DNA from: Bacteriovoracaceae bacterium
GTDB taxonomy: Bacteria > Bdellovibrionota > Bacteriovoracia > Bacteriovoracales > Bacteriovoracaceae
Length of the DNA stretch: 13,731 nucleotides
Assembly: GCA_023954595.1 (NCBI GenBank)
Contig: JAGSHJ010000038.1
Coordinates: 1 to 13,731, forward strand
Direction: 5' to 3'
Shown here one piece after another: positions 13,661 through 13,731 of this stretch. Numbering within the stretch: the first letter of the stretch is position 1; every line of letters starts with the position of its first letter. The notes beneath the pieces were generated by a model, which was not told the DNA's origin, did not search any database, and saw only the letters and a program-made list of their open reading frames with translations. Made by a program: the position numbers and the translations under genes.

Positions 13661-13731
13661 TTAGCGGTTTTTTTTGATCAAAACTTTCGCTTCTTTCAGC
13701 TTTTTGCTGTCGGCGTTAATCTTGATTGCTA
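13661..13731 (-). CDS. C-terminal fragment of an unidentified gene (5' end outside window)
   Basis: Reading leftward from the window edge, one frame is open for 22 codons and ends in TAA at 13663-13661. It gives AIKINADSKKLKEAKVLIKKNR, a Lys-rich, probably helical C-terminus. The other two minus-strand frames close quickly (stops within 12 codons of the edge). A convergent gene here would fit the hairpin at 13610-13641, which would then sit between two stop codons. The fragment is too short to assign a family, and a chance open frame cannot be excluded. Confidence 0.45.
   Translation of the reverse strand, partial: AIKINADSKKLKEAKVLIKKNR

Noticed and set aside
1..13731. CRISPR array, insertion sequence, tRNA or other novel mobile system
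   Set aside because: No regularly spaced repeats, transposase or integrase frames, terminal inverted repeats or cloverleaf-like sequences were seen on either strand.

Overview
The window carries a complete aerobic cytochrome c oxidase (caa3-type) gene cluster with its heme A and copper assembly genes. It is flanked by an M1 aminopeptidase gene, two putative lipoprotein genes, an AmpG-like permease gene and the cut ends of two further genes. It looks like a Gram-negative bacterium: there are lipoprotein signal peptides, a muropeptide permease and an Escherichia-type PepN. Most of it is AT-rich (sampled cox and pepN stretches are about 27-40% GC). The gene order and the two orphan lipoproteins would fit a Bacteriovorax/Halobacteriovorax-like member of the Bdellovibrionota, but that placement is inference; no marker gene is present.

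Layout. Positions 1-230 (+) hold the last 75 residues of a C5 cytosine DNA methyltransferase. Positions 227-1807 (-) hold an AmpG-family permease, clearly more GC-rich than its surroundings and sharing its stop-codon bases with the methyltransferase. Positions 1881-3044 (-) encode an ankyrin-repeat lipoprotein and 3185-3871 (-) an unrecognised lipoprotein. Positions 3872-4050 form a divergent regulatory region with several repeats. Positions 4051-10911 (+) hold eight tightly packed genes: periplasmic cytochrome c, ctaA, sco, coxB (ctaC), coxA (ctaD), coxC (ctaE), coxD (ctaF) and ctaB. Positions 11014-13599 (+) hold pepN behind its own sigma70-like promoter. A long hairpin follows, and then the last 22 codons of an unidentified minus-strand gene run off the right edge.

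How the genes work together. CtaB farnesylates heme B to heme O, and CtaA oxidises heme O to heme A. The Sco protein handles copper, most likely for the CuA centre of CoxB. CoxA, B, C and D form the oxidase. CoxB carries a fused cytochrome c domain, so the enzyme is of caa3 type. CoxA has the YSHPAVY signature of A2-type oxidases, which lack the usual D-channel glutamate. The separate cytochrome c at the head of the operon may feed electrons to the complex. Overlaps and very short gaps imply one polycistronic unit; the only sizeable internal gap (78-90 bp, before sco) contains a hairpin.

I did not find an undescribed system. There are no CRISPR arrays, mobile elements, RNA genes or defence islands beyond the methyltransferase tail. 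The points most worth a second look are the repeats and operator-like sites upstream of the cytochrome operon and of pepN, the COX10/COX15-like character of the heme A enzymes, the compositional contrast of ampG, the two lipoprotein genes, and hairpins whose T-tracts face the wrong way for ordinary terminators.
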